Shown here: positions 29,582-40,380 of the stretch, in pieces
Layout: each line of letters begins with the position of its first letter
Position numbering within the stretch: position 1 is the stretch's first letter
Assembly (NCBI RefSeq): GCF_023115425.1
Contig: NZ_CP096032.1
Span: 1,116,001-1,180,000 of the forward strand
Source: Synechococcus sp. A10-1-5-1
GTDB lineage: Bacteria; Cyanobacteriota; Cyanobacteriia; PCC-6307; Cyanobiaceae
Direction of reading: 5' to 3'
DNA length: 64,000 bases
The notes under the pieces: model-generated
Told to the model about the DNA's origin: nothing
What the model saw: only the letters and a program-made list of their open reading frames with translations
Database searches by the model: none
Program-made: the position numbers and the translations under genes

Positions 29582-30760
29582 TTACTGGCCAGGGAGCAGC
29601 GCTCCTGCCTCAACCGTGACCACCTGAGAACCCTGGTGCCATCCGCCGTTGAAGGCACCCAGGTGGGTTGCGCTCACGAGGCACTGATGGCCCTCGCCGA
29701 CCGCCTCCAGCAGCAGCTGTTGCCGTCCGGGATCCAGCTCCGCCAGGACGTCATCGAGCAGCAGCAACGGGGGCTCGCCCCAGAGTTGATGCACCAGCTC
29801 GAGCTCAGCCATCTTCAAGGCCAGCACCAAGGTGCGCTGCTGTCCCGCTGATCCATAGCGTCTGGCGGGCTGGCCCCCAAGTTCCATCGCCACCTCATCG
29901 CGATGGGGACCGACGCTGCACTGGCCCAGTCGCAGCTCCTGGGGACGCTGCTGAAGCAACTGCTCAGCCAAGGCGTCCCGCCAGGGCGCCTCCGCCTCCT
30001 CCCCCTCGAGCTGACTGCCGGGGCGATACCGCAACCCCAAGAGCTCACGGCCATCGCTGAGGCGGTGCTGCCAAGCCTGGGCCAGGGGCTCCAAACGCCG
30101 CAGGGCCCGCAGCCGCCGGCGGTGTAACCGCGTTCCGATCAAGGCCATCTGCTGATCAAACGCATCCAGCAGCCCATCGAGCTGCGACTGGGGGAACCCT
30201 CGACGCAGCAGCTGGGAGCGCTGACGCAGAAGCCGGCCATAGCGGCTGAGCAACTCGGCATAGACCGGCTCCAGCTGCAGCACCACCCGATCGAGCCACT
30301 GCCGTCGCAGGGCCGGTTCACCTCGAACCAGCTCCAGGTCCAAGGCGCTGAAGCCCACGCAGCGCAAGGGGCCGATCAACTCGTGCTGACGCTCCAGCAC
30401 CTTTCCGTTTCGCCGGGCCTGTCGTCCCCCCTGGCGGCGCAGTTCCAACTCCAAGCGATCTCCGCCTGTGCAGTCGGCAGCAATCAAGCCCTGACGCTCC
30501 CCCTGGCGAATCAAATCCCGGTCGCTGCTGCAGCGGTGGGAGCGGAGACTCCCGAGCAGCTCCACCGCTTCCAGCAGGTTGGATTTGCCCTCGCCATTGC
30601 GACCAATCACCAGCAACCGCGGAGCCTCGAGGGTCAGGCTCAGCTCTCCGTAATTACGGAACTGACGCAGCTCCAGGCGATGCAGCCGAATGGGTTTCTG
30701 GGGCCGTCTGACCAGTAAGGTAAGGCGGTGACGGCGGTCTGCTGCCTGCACACGACCCAT
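29582..30760 (-). CDS. recF: DNA replication and repair protein RecF
   Basis: RecF is an SMC-like ATPase that helps load RecA at gaps. The protein has Walker [21 protein letters not shown], the signature [20 protein letters not shown] and Walker [21 protein letters not shown]. At 392 residues from the ATG at 30760 it has about 26 extra residues before the usual opening [15 protein letters not shown]; a GTG at 30751 is another option, and no ATG lies closer to the core. Confidence 0.93.
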   Translation of the reverse strand: MGRVQAADRRHRLTLLVRRPQKPIRLHRLELRQFRNYGELSLTLEAPRLLVIGRNGEGKSNLLEAVELLGSLRSHRCSSDRDLIRQGERQGLIAADCTGGDRLELELRRQGGRQARRNGKVLERQHELIGPLRCVGFSALDLELVRGEPALRRQWLDRVVLQLEPVYAELLSRYGRLLRQRSQLLRRGFPQSQLDGLLDAFDQQMALIGTRLHRRRLRALRRLEPLAQAWQHRLSDGRELLGLRYRPGSQLEGEEAEAPWRDALAEQLLQQRPQELRLGQCSVGPHRDEVAMELGGQPARRYGSAGQQRTLVLALKMAELELVHQLWGEPPLLLLDDVLAELDPGRQQLLLEAVGEGHQCLVSATHLGAFNGGWHQGSQVVTVEAGALLPGQ

Positions 30761-30789
30761 CTGAGCAACTGAACTTGCTCAGGGCGTAT

Positions 30790-30863
30790 GGGCATGTAGC
30801 TCAGTTGGATAGAGCATCAGATTCCGGTTCTGAGGGTCGGGGGTTCGAGTCCCTCCATGCTCG
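30790..30863 (+). tRNA. tRNA-Arg (CCG anticodon)
   Basis: The acceptor stem GGGCATG pairs with CATGCTC (one G-T wobble), the anticodon stem TCAGA/TCTGA holds the loop TTCCGGT with anticodon CCG, and the T-arm contains GGTTCGAGTCC. The discriminator is G; CCA is not encoded. A terminator hairpin follows about 30 bp downstream. Confidence 0.94.
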
Positions 30864-30892
30864 TGAACAGGTCCAGACCAGTCACCGACACC

Positions 30893-30916
30893 ACCCCGCT
30901 GCGGCGGGGTTTTTTG
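30893..30916 (+). terminator. Terminator after tRNA-Arg
   Basis: ACCCCGC (30893-30899) pairs with GCGGGGT (30904-30910) around TGCG, followed by T residues to 30916. It terminates the tRNA transcript just before the convergent GNAT-like gene. Confidence 0.88.
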
Positions 30917-30921
30917 TTGCC

Positions 30922-31389
30922 CTAGAGGCGCAGACCCATGGCCCGAATGCCACCGGGGTCCACGACAAATCCGTTTCGCTTCAGCGCGTCGAGGGCCACG
31001 CTGGGGGCCGCCACCGAAATACTGCAACCGGGCAATTCGCGGCGCAGCCGGGCCATCGCGGCATGGACGATCACCAGCAACACCTGGGCCTGCGCAGGGT
31101 CAACCGGATCGGCTGAGAGATCCCAAAGATTGGCGTTGAGGGCGAGGTCGCTCGTGGCTCGCACAAAACCCACCAACACACCACTGGGATTGCGCACGCT
31201 GAACTGCCAGTTGCTGCGGGCCAGGGCTTGCTCCAGCCGCTCGTCCAACCGCTGGGGGTCCCCGCACTGAACCAGGAGACGGTTCAGCTCCCCCCCGCTT
31301 GGGGTCTGCTGCCCATCAAGGATGTAACCCTCGGGCAAAACCGGAGGCTGGGGCTGTGAGCGAAAGGGGATCAAAAGCGAGTCGAGCAC
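30922..31389 (-). CDS. GNAT-like N-acetyltransferase
   Basis: The 155-residue protein has the order expected of a GNAT fold: SGVLVGFVRATSDLALNANL (strands 2-3), then a helix (QAQVLLVIVHAAMARLRREL) where acetyl-CoA would bind, and the end ALDALKRNGFVVDPGG, a common GNAT ending. The usual Q/RxxGxG/A loop is poorly conserved, so the call is moderate. It starts 12 bp after the ppc stop on the same strand and may be the last gene of the trpE-gshA-ppc unit. Confidence 0.65.
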   Translation of the reverse strand: MLDSLLIPFRSQPQPPVLPEGYILDGQQTPSGGELNRLLVQCGDPQRLDERLEQALARSNWQFSVRNPSGVLVGFVRATSDLALNANLWDLSADPVDPAQAQVLLVIVHAAMARLRRELPGCSISVAAPSVALDALKRNGFVVDPGGIRAMGLRL

Positions 31390-31401
31390 CGCAGCCGTGC
31401 C

Positions 31402-34400
31402 TCAACCGGTGTTGCGCATGCCTGCGGCAATGCCGTTGATGGTGAGCAAAGCGCCGCGGAGCAACTCACTGCGGCTGTAGGTCCGGCCGTCATCACTGGC
31501 CGCCTCTTCACTCATGGGGGGCTGGCGGTTCTGATCCCGCAGACGACGCAGCAGGGCCACCTGCAGGAAGCCGAGCGGAATGATGGTGCGGTTGCGAAGC
31601 TCAACCGAGAGCTGCAGGGCTGGGTCCCCATCCAGAAGGCGCCCATGGCCGGTGATCCCCAGAACGAGGTCCCGGGTCAAGACGAACTCGCGGGCGATGA
31701 CCGCAAAGATCTCTTCAAAGGCCTCACGGGATTCCGGGCGACCCAGGGACTGGACGTAGTGGTGGGCCAGATCCAGGTCGACCTTCGAGAGGGTCATCTC
31801 CACCTTGGAGATCAGCATCCGGAAGAAGGGCCAACGCTGATAGAGCTGCTGGAACAACTCCATCTGGCCGGGATCCTCGCTGAGCTCATCCTGCAGAGCC
31901 GTGCCCACCCCGAACCAGCTGGGGAGCAGGAAGCGGCTTTGGGTCCAACCAAACACCCAGGGGATGGCGCGCAGGCTTGAGAGGTCCTTGGCGCCGCTCT
32001 TGCGACGGGCAGGACGACTGGAGATCTGCAGCTTGCTGATCTCTTCAATCGGAGTGCACTGCTGGAAGAAGCCCACCAAATCGGGGTTCTCATGCACCAG
32101 TGAGCGGTAGTGGCTGCGGGAGCGGGCCGCCAGGCGCACCATCAATGCGTTCCAGTCCGGAGTGTCATCGACGTGACTGGTCACCAAACTGTTTTGAATC
32201 ACCGCGGTGGTGACCGTCTCCAGGTTGTAGAGGGCCAACTCCGGCAAGGAGTACTTGGAGGCCAAGACCTCCCCTTGCTCGGTGATTTTGATGCGGCCAT
32301 TCAGGGTGCCGCTGGGTTGAGCCAAGATCGCCTGGTAGGCCGGACCACCCCCCCGTCCGACGGAACCACCGCGGCCGTGGAACAGGCGCAGGGAGACGTC
32401 GTGGCGGCTGGCCAGCTGCTGCAGAGCGATCTGGGCCTGGTGGATCTCCCAGTTGCTGGAGAGGAAGCCGGAGTCTTTGTTGCTGTCGGAGTAACCCAAC
32501 ATCAATTCCTGGAGCGGCCGGCCGGTGGGGCTGGAGCTGGCCAGAAGCTGGCGGTAGAAGGGCTCCTTGAACAGGCGCTCCATGACATCCGGAGCGGCCT
32601 TGAGATCCTCCACCGTTTCAAACAAGGGGATCACCAGCAGATCGGAGCGCTGGGCCATCGGATCCACCAAGCCAGCCTCCTTGGCCAGCAGCAACACCTC
32701 CAGAAGATCGGAGACCGTGTGACTCATCGAGATCACGTAGGTGCGGCAGATCCGTGACCCGAACTCCTGCTGGAGGCGCTGTACGACACGCAGCACGTCG
32801 AAGGTTTCCGCCGTCGAGGCACTCCACTTCACGGCCGCAGGGATCAGAGGCCGGCGGGTCTGAAGCTCCGCCATCAACCAGCTGATGCGCTGCTCCTCAT
32901 CCATCTCCCCGTAGGGCGTTGGCATCTGCAGATAACGGGTCAGCTCATCGAGGGCATCGCTATGGCGGGTGCTCTCCTGGCGGATGTCCAGGCTCGCCAG
33001 GCAGAACGCAAAGGTGTGCACCTGGGCGATCAGGTTGTCGAGCGGCTCACAACTCAGTCCGGTGCCCTGGAGGCTCTCGTTGATCAGCTCCAGATCGGTG
33101 CGGAACTCATCGACCGTCCCGTAGTGCAACTCCGGTGCCGGGGGAGCGGGCATGGCGCCCTGGTGGCCAAAGTCGGGCTGGGCCGGCCTCGGTTCATGGG
33201 GGGCATCCCAACCAGCAGCAGCCTGCTGCTGGTTGCGGGACAAGGTGAGCCGCAACCGCTCAATGACGTAGCTGAGCTTCAAGCGATAGGGCTCAAGCCG
33301 GTAGCGAGCGGCCCGCTCTTCGTAGACCTCCGGGAAGCGGAGTCGGTCCATCTCGAGGGATTCGAGCAGGGGCGCACTGACCTGGCTCCACTGCATCGAA
33401 ATGCTCAGTTGATCGCGGAGGTCTTCCACCGCGGCCAGGTAGCGATCGAGCATCAACTGGCGCTGGTACGAAGCCGTCCTCCAGGTGATGTCAGGGGTGA
33501 CCGAGGGGTTGCCATCGCGGTCCGATCCGACCCAGGAGCCGAAGGTGCAGAAGGCATCGCTCGGAGGCAGCACGTCGGGATAGTTGGAGCCCAAGGCCGT
33601 GCGAATCCGCTGGCGCAGCTGAGGCATCGCCTCAAACAGCACCTGCTGGAAGTAGTGCAGGGCGTAATCGACCTCATCGAGGACCGACGGCTTGAACTGG
33701 TGCAGTTCGTCGGTACGCCACCAGAGGCGGATTTCTTCCTCGAGTTGCTGGCGCAGGTTGTCGCGCTCCTCGGGATGCAACAGCTGACTCTTCTGAAGCT
33801 GCTGGATCAGAGAGGCCACCCGGCGTTGCTTGTGGCGGACGGTGTGGCGAACGATTTCCGTGGGGTGCGCGGTAAAGACCAGGCGGATATCGAGCTCCTG
33901 CAGCAGCTGCTCAATCTGTGCCGGCGGCACCCCAAGACCGCGCAGACGAGTAAACAGCTCGCGGAAGGTCGCGGGCGAGGTCTGGCTCGCCAGGGGCGGA
34001 ACAAACGGATCGCTCAGTTCCTCGGCGTGGTGGGGCCTCAGGCTGGCGAGATAACTGTCCTCCTCGATGTGCTGCTCGAGGATGTTGACCAGCTGAAAGT
34101 AAAGGGAGAAGGAGCGGGCAGCGGCAATCGCCTCCGAGAGATCCATATCCCGGATCAGCTGCACGATCCCCTCTGTCGCTGCTTCAGAAGCCTGATCGGG
34201 AGCTCCGCCATCGATGCGGTTGCTCAGCTCTTTCATCCGCAGCAAGCGTTCTGCCTGAGGGGCAGGGCATTCACTGCGCAGCACCGTCTGCCAGAGGTCT
34301 TCAACCAACTCCAACCGGTCCCCAAGCAGGCGGGTGACCCGAGGCTCAGCCGCAGGAGCAGAGGCTTCAGTTGCGGCGAGGGTGGGCCCCATAGAGGCGG

Positions 34401-34428
34401 TTTCGGCAGGGGTGCGATGCATGATCAT
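31402..34428 (-). CDS. ppc: Phosphoenolpyruvate carboxylase
   Basis: Adds bicarbonate to PEP to give oxaloacetate, the main anaplerotic reaction in cyanobacteria. The 1008-residue protein has the catalytic histidine in [20 protein letters not shown], the DRDGNPSVT loop, the glycine loop [14 protein letters not shown], and the C-terminal MRNTG that closes the active site. Its ATG overlaps the gshA stop (ATGA), implying coupled translation. Confidence 0.97.
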   Translation of the reverse strand: MIMHRTPAETASMGPTLAATEASAPAAEPRVTRLLGDRLELVEDLWQTVLRSECPAPQAERLLRMKELSNRIDGGAPDQASEAATEGIVQLIRDMDLSEAIAAARSFSLYFQLVNILEQHIEEDSYLASLRPHHAEELSDPFVPPLASQTSPATFRELFTRLRGLGVPPAQIEQLLQELDIRLVFTAHPTEIVRHTVRHKQRRVASLIQQLQKSQLLHPEERDNLRQQLEEEIRLWWRTDELHQFKPSVLDEVDYALHYFQQVLFEAMPQLRQRIRTALGSNYPDVLPPSDAFCTFGSWVGSDRDGNPSVTPDITWRTASYQRQLMLDRYLAAVEDLRDQLSISMQWSQVSAPLLESLEMDRLRFPEVYEERAARYRLEPYRLKLSYVIERLRLTLSRNQQQAAAGWDAPHEPRPAQPDFGHQGAMPAPPAPELHYGTVDEFRTDLELINESLQGTGLSCEPLDNLIAQVHTFAFCLASLDIRQESTRHSDALDELTRYLQMPTPYGEMDEEQRISWLMAELQTRRPLIPAAVKWSASTAETFDVLRVVQRLQQEFGSRICRTYVISMSHTVSDLLEVLLLAKEAGLVDPMAQRSDLLVIPLFETVEDLKAAPDVMERLFKEPFYRQLLASSSPTGRPLQELMLGYSDSNKDSGFLSSNWEIHQAQIALQQLASRHDVSLRLFHGRGGSVGRGGGPAYQAILAQPSGTLNGRIKITEQGEVLASKYSLPELALYNLETVTTAVIQNSLVTSHVDDTPDWNALMVRLAARSRSHYRSLVHENPDLVGFFQQCTPIEEISKLQISSRPARRKSGAKDLSSLRAIPWVFGWTQSRFLLPSWFGVGTALQDELSEDPGQMELFQQLYQRWPFFRMLISKVEMTLSKVDLDLAHHYVQSLGRPESREAFEEIFAVIAREFVLTRDLVLGITGHGRLLDGDPALQLSVELRNRTIIPLGFLQVALLRRLRDQNRQPPMSEEAASDDGRTYSRSELLRGALLTINGIAAGMRNTG

Positions 34429-35582
34429 CCCAAAGCGCCCGTTTCGGGGCTGGTGCTTAGGGCACCAAGACGGGTTTCCAGCTGCTCAAGATCCGCTGCG
34501 GCCGAGGCAATCAGCTCCGCCACGGACGCACCCTGGGCATGGGAGTGGAGCCATTGCATCGCCTGATTGCCCTGGGCCAAGACCTGTTGCAGCGGCGTCA
34601 GCAGCTCAGCAAGCTGCAGCTCACTGGCGAGGGCCTGCATCCCATCGAGCTCAGCAGCAATCCAATCGCGGGCCACGATCGGCGATCCATCACGCCAGTG
34701 GAGCAATTCGGCGTCCAGGCTGCTGCGGGCTGCGGCCTGATCATTGGAATCCGCTAAGGCCGCGAGGGCCTGGGGGTCCAAACCACTCGCCAAGAGCGGG
34801 TCGCAGCCGGAGGAGTCCCGCAGGAGCTGGTGAAGACGCAGCTCCACAAAGGCCGTCAGCGCCAGCAGTAACTGGGGATCAGCGACCAGGTCACAGATTC
34901 GGATCTCCAAGCGATTGAGGTCGTAGGGGCGTCGCTCGCCGTTGGGGCGCACAGACGTCCAGAGATGACGCACGTTTTGCATCGTGCCCAGCTGCAGCTG
35001 CTCCTCCACCCACGCGATGTAGTGGCCGTGGTTCAGGAACAGGGGAACCTGCTCCGGTGTGAGCGGAAATTGCAACCAACGCTGGGAATGGGCACCCGTG
35101 ACCTGCCCATCGACAAACGGCGAGCAGGCGCTCAAGGCCAGCAGCAACGCCGCTTCACAACGCACCAAGCGACAGGCCGCAAACAGCTGATCGAGATCCG
35201 TCAGGCCGAGATTGATGTGCACGCTGGCCGTCACCACCCGAGTGCCATAGGACGACTCGATGTAGGCGTGATAAGGGTTCTCGGGGTCCGAGCGCTCGAA
35301 GCGTTGGCTATCCCCCGTGCTCAAGGTGCTGCCTGGGAGCAGGGTAAGCCCGCGCTGGGCCAGCCAAGGGCGCAACCGGCGGCGGGGCTCCAGCAGCAAC
35401 TCCAACTGCGTGGCGTAGCTGGCCTCGGGGGGCGTGATGTATTCGAGGTTTCGGCAGTCGGGCTCAGTGACAAAGCCCTCCAGGGCCGATGCCACTTCAG
35501 CGGAGCAACCCACCACCGTGCCGTCCGGGCGGCCGGTGTAGAGCTCGACCTCAAAGCCCTTGAGCAACAGGGGGGAGCTCAT
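34425..35582 (-). CDS. gshA: Glutamate-cysteine ligase, cyanobacterial type
   Basis: First step of glutathione synthesis. The 385-residue protein ([20 protein letters not shown]) belongs to the cyanobacterial GshA group, with [20 protein letters not shown], the [20 protein letters not shown] stretch, and [15 protein letters not shown]. The start at 35582 overlaps the trpE stop (ATGA); an ATG three codons earlier would lie inside trpE. Both junctions, with trpE and ppc, are ATGA overlaps, so the three genes form a tightly coupled unit. Confidence 0.9.
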   Translation of the reverse strand: MSSPLLLKGFEVELYTGRPDGTVVGCSAEVASALEGFVTEPDCRNLEYITPPEASYATQLELLLEPRRRLRPWLAQRGLTLLPGSTLSTGDSQRFERSDPENPYHAYIESSYGTRVVTASVHINLGLTDLDQLFAACRLVRCEAALLLALSACSPFVDGQVTGAHSQRWLQFPLTPEQVPLFLNHGHYIAWVEEQLQLGTMQNVRHLWTSVRPNGERRPYDLNRLEIRICDLVADPQLLLALTAFVELRLHQLLRDSSGCDPLLASGLDPQALAALADSNDQAAARSSLDAELLHWRDGSPIVARDWIAAELDGMQALASELQLAELLTPLQQVLAQGNQAMQWLHSHAQGASVAELIASAAADLEQLETRLGALSTSPETGALG

Positions 35583-37102
35583 GCCAGGCAAGCCAGGGCC
35601 TTGAGCATGCCCCGGGCCTTATTCAGGGTCTCCTGGTATTCCGAGGCCGGGACCGAATCAGCCACCAGACCGGCGCCGGCCTGGACCTGCACGCGCCAGC
35701 GCCCTTCGCCATCCGGTAAGACCACCATGGTTCGAATCGTTATTGCTGTATTCAAGGCTCCGCTGAGATCCATGGCCCCGTAGACCCCCGAGTAGGGGCC
35801 CCGGGCATCGGGCTCTAGGGCATGGATCAGCTGCATCGCCCGGATCTTGGGAGCGCCACTGACGGTGCCCGCGGGGAAAGAGGCCATCAACAGATCCCAA
35901 ACATCCCGGCCTGGATCCAGCAAACCTTCCACCTCGCTGACGATGTGCATCACGTGGGAGTAGCGCTCAATCACCATCAACTCACTGACGCTGACGCTGC
36001 CCGGCACACAGACGCGACCCAGGTCGTTCCGACCAAGATCGACAAGCATCACGTGCTCGGCTCGCTCCTTGGGATCGGCCAACAGATCCTTCTCAAGAGC
36101 CAAGTCCTCGGCTTCGTTGCTGCCCCGCGGCCGGGTGCCGGCGATCGGCCGTAGGGAGGCCTTGACCCGGCCGCTGCCATCGGCCATGGGCTCCGCCTTC
36201 ACCATCACCTCCGGGCTTGAGCCAATCAGGTACCAGCCTCCAAAATTGAAGAAGGCCATGTAGGGAGACGGATTCACCATCCGCAGGCTCCTGTAGAGCT
36301 CAAACGGGTCCCGCTCGACCGGTGTTTCCAAGCGCTGACTGATCACCAGCTGGAAGACATCCCCAGCGGCGACGTGCTCCTTGGCCGTCAGCACGGCCGC
36401 TTCAAATTCATCGCGGCTGCGATTGCTGGTGGTGGGGAGATCCACCGCCGCGTCATCGCGCCAATCCAGGGGTGTCACGCCTGAGGGCAGGGGCTGATGC
36501 ATGCGCTGCTCCAGCGCATCCAGGCGAGCCACCGCAGCGTCGTAGGCCGCCGTGGCGTCGGGCTCGTCCTGGAGATTGACGTAGGCCACCGCCGTGAGCT
36601 GACGCTTGACCTGGTCGAAGGCCAGCAAGCTATCGGCGAGCATCCAACACCCATCGGGCGGCCCCTCTGGATCGGTGGGGTGAATCGGAACGCTGGGTTC
36701 GATCCAACGAATGAGTTCGTAGCCCCAAAAACCAAAGAGTTGCCCCAAGGGGGGCAGTCCAGGGACCGCTGGGGCGTCATAGGCCGCCAGGGTGTCCCGC
36801 AGAAGATCAAAAGGATTGCCGCTGAGGGCACTGCGGCGCCCATCGCGCCAGCACTGTTCAGCCGCCTCACCGCGCACGCTCAGGGTCCAGAGCGGATCAC
36901 TGACGACAAAGCTCCAGCGGCCAATCTGCTCACCACCCTCAACCGACTCCAACAGAACGCCGTGCGCACTGCCGGCCCCCACCTTGAGCCAAGTGGTCAG
37001 GGGCGTTTCCAGATCCGCCGGCCAGGTGCGCCAAATCGGGATGTAATTGCTGCCCTCCTTGGCCTGGGCCAGAACAGTCGCGCGGTCAGGAGAGGGCATC
37101 AC
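35579..37102 (-). CDS. trpE: Anthranilate synthase component I
   Basis: Converts chorismate to anthranilate with ammonia from TrpG. The 507-residue protein has the N-terminal regulatory/chorismate domain and the catalytic region with RPIAGTRPRGSNEAEDLALE, KERAEHVMLVDLGRNDLGRV and FPAGTVSGAPKIRAMQLIHA. trpG is not next to it. It leads the trpE-gshA-ppc unit and overlaps gshA. Confidence 0.95.
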   Translation of the reverse strand: MMPSPDRATVLAQAKEGSNYIPIWRTWPADLETPLTTWLKVGAGSAHGVLLESVEGGEQIGRWSFVVSDPLWTLSVRGEAAEQCWRDGRRSALSGNPFDLLRDTLAAYDAPAVPGLPPLGQLFGFWGYELIRWIEPSVPIHPTDPEGPPDGCWMLADSLLAFDQVKRQLTAVAYVNLQDEPDATAAYDAAVARLDALEQRMHQPLPSGVTPLDWRDDAAVDLPTTSNRSRDEFEAAVLTAKEHVAAGDVFQLVISQRLETPVERDPFELYRSLRMVNPSPYMAFFNFGGWYLIGSSPEVMVKAEPMADGSGRVKASLRPIAGTRPRGSNEAEDLALEKDLLADPKERAEHVMLVDLGRNDLGRVCVPGSVSVSELMVIERYSHVMHIVSEVEGLLDPGRDVWDLLMASFPAGTVSGAPKIRAMQLIHALEPDARGPYSGVYGAMDLSGALNTAITIRTMVVLPDGEGRWRVQVQAGAGLVADSVPASEYQETLNKARGMLKALACLA

Positions 37103-37119
37103 TACGACGACGGGCAGGC

Positions 37120-37144
37120 AAAAAAAACGGGGCGCTTAGCCCCG
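37120..37144 (-). terminator. Terminator after psaD
   Basis: On the minus strand CGGGGC (37144-37139) pairs with GCCCCG (37133-37128) around TAAGC, followed by eight T residues (37127-37120). It lies between the psaD stop and the trpE start, so the two genes are separately transcribed. Confidence 0.88.
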
Positions 37145-37197
37145 CCTTTATAGAGGTTGAAGCACCGACCGCTGCTCGCAGCAGTGCAGGTCCTAAA

Positions 37198-37620
37198 TCA
37201 GGAATCGAAGGTGTTCTTGCCGGTGAATTTGATGCTGGCGGGGTTGCCGTTCTCACCGATGCGGCGAGCGTTGTGACCCACCATCTGACGACCCTCGTTC
37301 ACCTTCTCGGGGAACACACCGTCCTTGGGATGCAGGAACTCGGTGTCGCCGCCGGGGAAGATCCGGTAGATCTTGTAGTCCTCGATCCGGGGCTTGAACT
37401 TGGTGCGCAGCTGAGTGCCCAGGGCCAGGCACTGCTCCTTGCGAGCGAAATACATGATGTTCTCGCCCTCATTCATATGAGCAGCACCACCGGTGGGCAG
37501 CTCGAAGGGTTGGACCTTGCTGCTGGTCCAAGTGATGGCGTACTTCTCTTCGGTCTCAGCGGCGTTGAGCAGACCGCCGGTGCTGCCGATGTACTTCGGG
37601 AGTTGACCGCTCAATGTCAT
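37198..37620 (-). CDS. psaD: Photosystem I reaction center subunit II
   Basis: PsaD is a stromal photosystem I subunit that docks ferredoxin. The 140-residue protein has the conserved [40 protein letters not shown], and the basic [20 protein letters not shown] segment. It is monocistronic, judging by its own terminator. Confidence 0.97.
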   Translation of the reverse strand: MTLSGQLPKYIGSTGGLLNAAETEEKYAITWTSSKVQPFELPTGGAAHMNEGENIMYFARKEQCLALGTQLRTKFKPRIEDYKIYRIFPGGDTEFLHPKDGVFPEKVNEGRQMVGHNARRIGENGNPASIKFTGKNTFDS

Positions 37621-37741
37621 GGCTGTTCCGGAGGGGGTGTCGGCAGACCGCAGACCGTTTCAGTCGGAAGCTAGCACCGTGTTTTCGGGGGAACTAAAGC
37701 TGCCGCCCCTCTCTTCACACCCGTCAACAATGCCCCCTGAA

Positions 37742-39094
37742 TCAGGCCACTGGGAAAAAGACCGTGAGGTCATTTCCAGAGCGCTCCGCCAACCGTCCTC
37801 CCAGGCTGTGAAACAGGCGCTGCGTGGCTTGACGGCTCAGTTGCAAACTGCCGGTCCCTGGGTTCCAACTCAACACAGGTCCCACACGCTGATGCAGGTC
37901 TTGTTCACCCTCGCTTGAAGTCAAGGCGGCGGCACTCAGCCGCAACTTCAGACGGGCCCCGGCGGGTTGAAGGCTCAGCTGCACCACCGCTCCAGCGGGC
38001 AGACCGCGGCTGAAGCGATCCATCAGCCCCCCCAAGACCGTTTCCAGGCGCGCTGGATCGGAGAGCACCGAAGGGAGCTCCGGGGTCAGACAGAGCTCCA
38101 AGTTCAGGCCGCGGCGCTGCAACTGCTGCCTCCACCCGGTTTCCAACTGACCCAGGAGCTGACTGAGATCGGTCCGGGCCAAGGCATGGGCGGGCGCAGC
38201 CCTGGTCGGCTCCCGTTGCAGTTCAGCCGCAAGAAAAATCAAGCCAAAGCGATCGATCTGCTCGCTGCATTCCCCATCGATTTGGTGCAACCGTTTGCGC
38301 ACCAAATCTGTGAGGTCTCCGCGCCGCAGCAAGGAACGAATCAGGGTGCGAATCGTGGCTAAGGGTGTGCGGACCTCGTGGGTCAAGGCCTCAAGAAGGG
38401 CCAATTCACTGCTGGGGCTTGGGCTGCTCTCGGTACCACTGCTGCGGTGCACCAAGGGCTGCAGAGTCAGGCTTGGAGCCATCGCCGCCAGGCGTTCGGC
38501 CAAGCGGGGCCAAAACAGCTGCGCCAGCTGCTCGTCGTTATGCAAGCCACCCAGGGCCTGAATCGCTTGGCGCAGGGCCTGCCCCTGCTGCGGATCGCTG
38601 TCTTGCAGGCGTTCATCCAACAGCGATAGCGCTGCTGAGAGGGTGGGAGGGTCAAAGCGAACCACCAGCTGACGCTCCTGGACTTGCCCCACCAGGGCCA
38701 TGGCCATCTGCAGCTTCGGAGTGATCAGCACCAACAGGGGATCCGTGCCATCGCTGTCCTCCAGGGCCAAGCGCTGAAACCCCCCACTGACCGAAGGGGT
38801 GGCCGCCGCGGCCGGCAACAAGGGGGAGGTGTTCTGCAGCAGGTCCTTGAGTTCGGGTGGAGCCCAGACCCAGCCCTGAAACTGCTGCAGCAGCGTGGGT
38901 TCATAGAGGGCCGGGAGCGGAGAGGCCAACCAAACCCCGGGCTGCGCCCCTAGGGGCAGCAAGAAATCCTCTTGGAGCGTCGCCAAGGCGGCCCACCACT
39001 GCCGCCGCACGCTGTCTTCATCGCAGCGACCGGCTGGCATCCGATGGGCCAACTGGCGCCGCACCGCTTCAAAACTGCACTCCAGAGCAGCCAT
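37742..39094 (-). CDS. Soluble sensor histidine kinase-like protein with degenerate ATPase domain
   Basis: The 450-residue protein has an N-terminal GAF-like region (about 50-205), a HisKA dimerisation domain with phospho-acceptor H239 in EALTHEVRTPLATIRTLIRS, and a C-terminal ATPase-like domain. The N-box position (SDPARLETVLGGLMDRFSRG) lacks the usual Asn, and no clear DxGxG motif is seen, so kinase activity is doubtful. No membrane segment is visible and no response regulator is adjacent. Its ATG overlaps the rodA stop by one base, linking it to mrp-rodA. Confidence 0.75.
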   Translation of the reverse strand: MAALECSFEAVRRQLAHRMPAGRCDEDSVRRQWWAALATLQEDFLLPLGAQPGVWLASPLPALYEPTLLQQFQGWVWAPPELKDLLQNTSPLLPAAAATPSVSGGFQRLALEDSDGTDPLLVLITPKLQMAMALVGQVQERQLVVRFDPPTLSAALSLLDERLQDSDPQQGQALRQAIQALGGLHNDEQLAQLFWPRLAERLAAMAPSLTLQPLVHRSSGTESSPSPSSELALLEALTHEVRTPLATIRTLIRSLLRRGDLTDLVRKRLHQIDGECSEQIDRFGLIFLAAELQREPTRAAPAHALARTDLSQLLGQLETGWRQQLQRRGLNLELCLTPELPSVLSDPARLETVLGGLMDRFSRGLPAGAVVQLSLQPAGARLKLRLSAAALTSSEGEQDLHQRVGPVLSWNPGTGSLQLSRQATQRLFHSLGGRLAERSGNDLTVFFPVA

Positions 39095-40380
39095 CAGCGG
39101 CGCTTGGCCGGCTGCTTAATCCCCCGGGCCACCGAGGCGCACAGGCCTAGGCCAATGAAGTTGACCAACATGGCTGATCGGCCATAACTCAACCAGGGCA
39201 GAGGGATCCCTGTGATCGGACCCAAGCCGATGGTCATATTGATGTTCACCACCACCTGGAACATCACCATCGCCCCCACGCCGATCACCACCAAGGACCC
39301 CACATCCGTGCGGGCCTGGCCGGCGATCTGCAACAACCGCCAGATCCAGGCAACGAAGCCCAGAACCACCAGAGCAGAACCCAAAAAGCCCGTCTCCTCC
39401 CCCAGGGCACTAAAGATGAAATCGGTGTGCTGCTCAGGGATGAAGCGCAGCAGGGTCAGATGGCCTTGGAGCAGGCCGGTGCCGAACCAGCCTCCTGAGC
39501 CAATGCCCACGGTGCTCTGAAGGAGGTGATAGCCCCCGCCCAGGGGGTCTTTGTTGGGATCCAGGAACAGGGTCAGGCGGTCCCTTTGGTGGGGCTGCAG
39601 GAAGTTGTTCCATAGCCACGGGGTCCCCACGGCGAACAACCCCTGAATGGCCAGCACCGCCAGGGGGGCGAGGCGTTTCCAAGGGAGCGAGCGCGACGCG
39701 ACCACCGCCATGGCGGGAATCCAGAGCATCAGCGACCAGGGGAAGACCCCGGCAAGGACCGAGGTGACCACCGGGGAGATCAAGAGCACCACCCAGGCCC
39801 CCGGCATTCCCGACCAAAACATCATCACAAGCAAGACCGCCCCAAACACCAAGGAGGTGCCCAAGTCGGGCTGGATCAAGACCAGAAACCAGGGGATGCT
39901 GATCGTCGCGACCGGGCGAACCAGATCCACGGGCCGCTCAACGGGGTGGCGCGACAGGACCTGCGCCAACAGGAGGATCGTCGCGATCTTCGCGAATTCA
40001 GACGGCTGCACATTGAAGCCAGCGATATTGATCCAGCTCTGGGCACCCAGAGCACTAACCCCAATCAGGCGCACGGCGATCAAGCTGGCGACCATGGCCC
40101 CGTAAATGGGCCAGGTCCAGCGGCTGATCCGCTCCACCGGGACCTTGGCGAGCAGCAGGGCGATGACCAAACCCACGGCGGCCGTCACCCAGTGCTGGTA
40201 CCAATCGGCGTAACCGGCTTGACGCTGGGTGCTGGCGATCAGGAATCCGGCGATGAAAATCATCGCCAGGGGAATCCACCAGAGAATTTTGTCGACGCCG
40301 GCAAACCAGCGACGCCTGCGTCCATCTCTTTTGAAAAGCAGGCCTCCGCGGCGGCGATCCCAGAAGCCCGAGAGCGTCAT
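39094..40380 (-). CDS. rodA: Rod shape-determining protein RodA (SEDS glycosyltransferase)
   Basis: A SEDS-family membrane enzyme that polymerises peptidoglycan in cell elongation. The 428-residue protein has about ten membrane helices and the signatures NVQPSEFAKIATILLLAQVL, LIQPDLGTSLVFGAVLLVMM, and GLLQGHLTLLRFIPEQHTDF followed by FIFSALGEETGFLG. FtsW is the close alternative, but the opening (a DKILWWIPLAMIF type) and context favour RodA. It is joined by 1-bp overlaps to mrp upstream and the kinase gene downstream. Confidence 0.92.
   Translation of the reverse strand: MTLSGFWDRRRGGLLFKRDGRRRRWFAGVDKILWWIPLAMIFIAGFLIASTQRQAGYADWYQHWVTAAVGLVIALLLAKVPVERISRWTWPIYGAMVASLIAVRLIGVSALGAQSWINIAGFNVQPSEFAKIATILLLAQVLSRHPVERPVDLVRPVATISIPWFLVLIQPDLGTSLVFGAVLLVMMFWSGMPGAWVVLLISPVVTSVLAGVFPWSLMLWIPAMAVVASRSLPWKRLAPLAVLAIQGLFAVGTPWLWNNFLQPHQRDRLTLFLDPNKDPLGGGYHLLQSTVGIGSGGWFGTGLLQGHLTLLRFIPEQHTDFIFSALGEETGFLGSALVVLGFVAWIWRLLQIAGQARTDVGSLVVIGVGAMVMFQVVVNINMTIGLGPITGIPLPWLSYGRSAMLVNFIGLGLCASVARGIKQPAKRR

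Noticed and set aside
32962-34566. 534-codon frame antisense to ppc
   Set aside because: Shadow of the phosphoenolpyruvate carboxylase gene, whose catalytic motifs are unmistakable.
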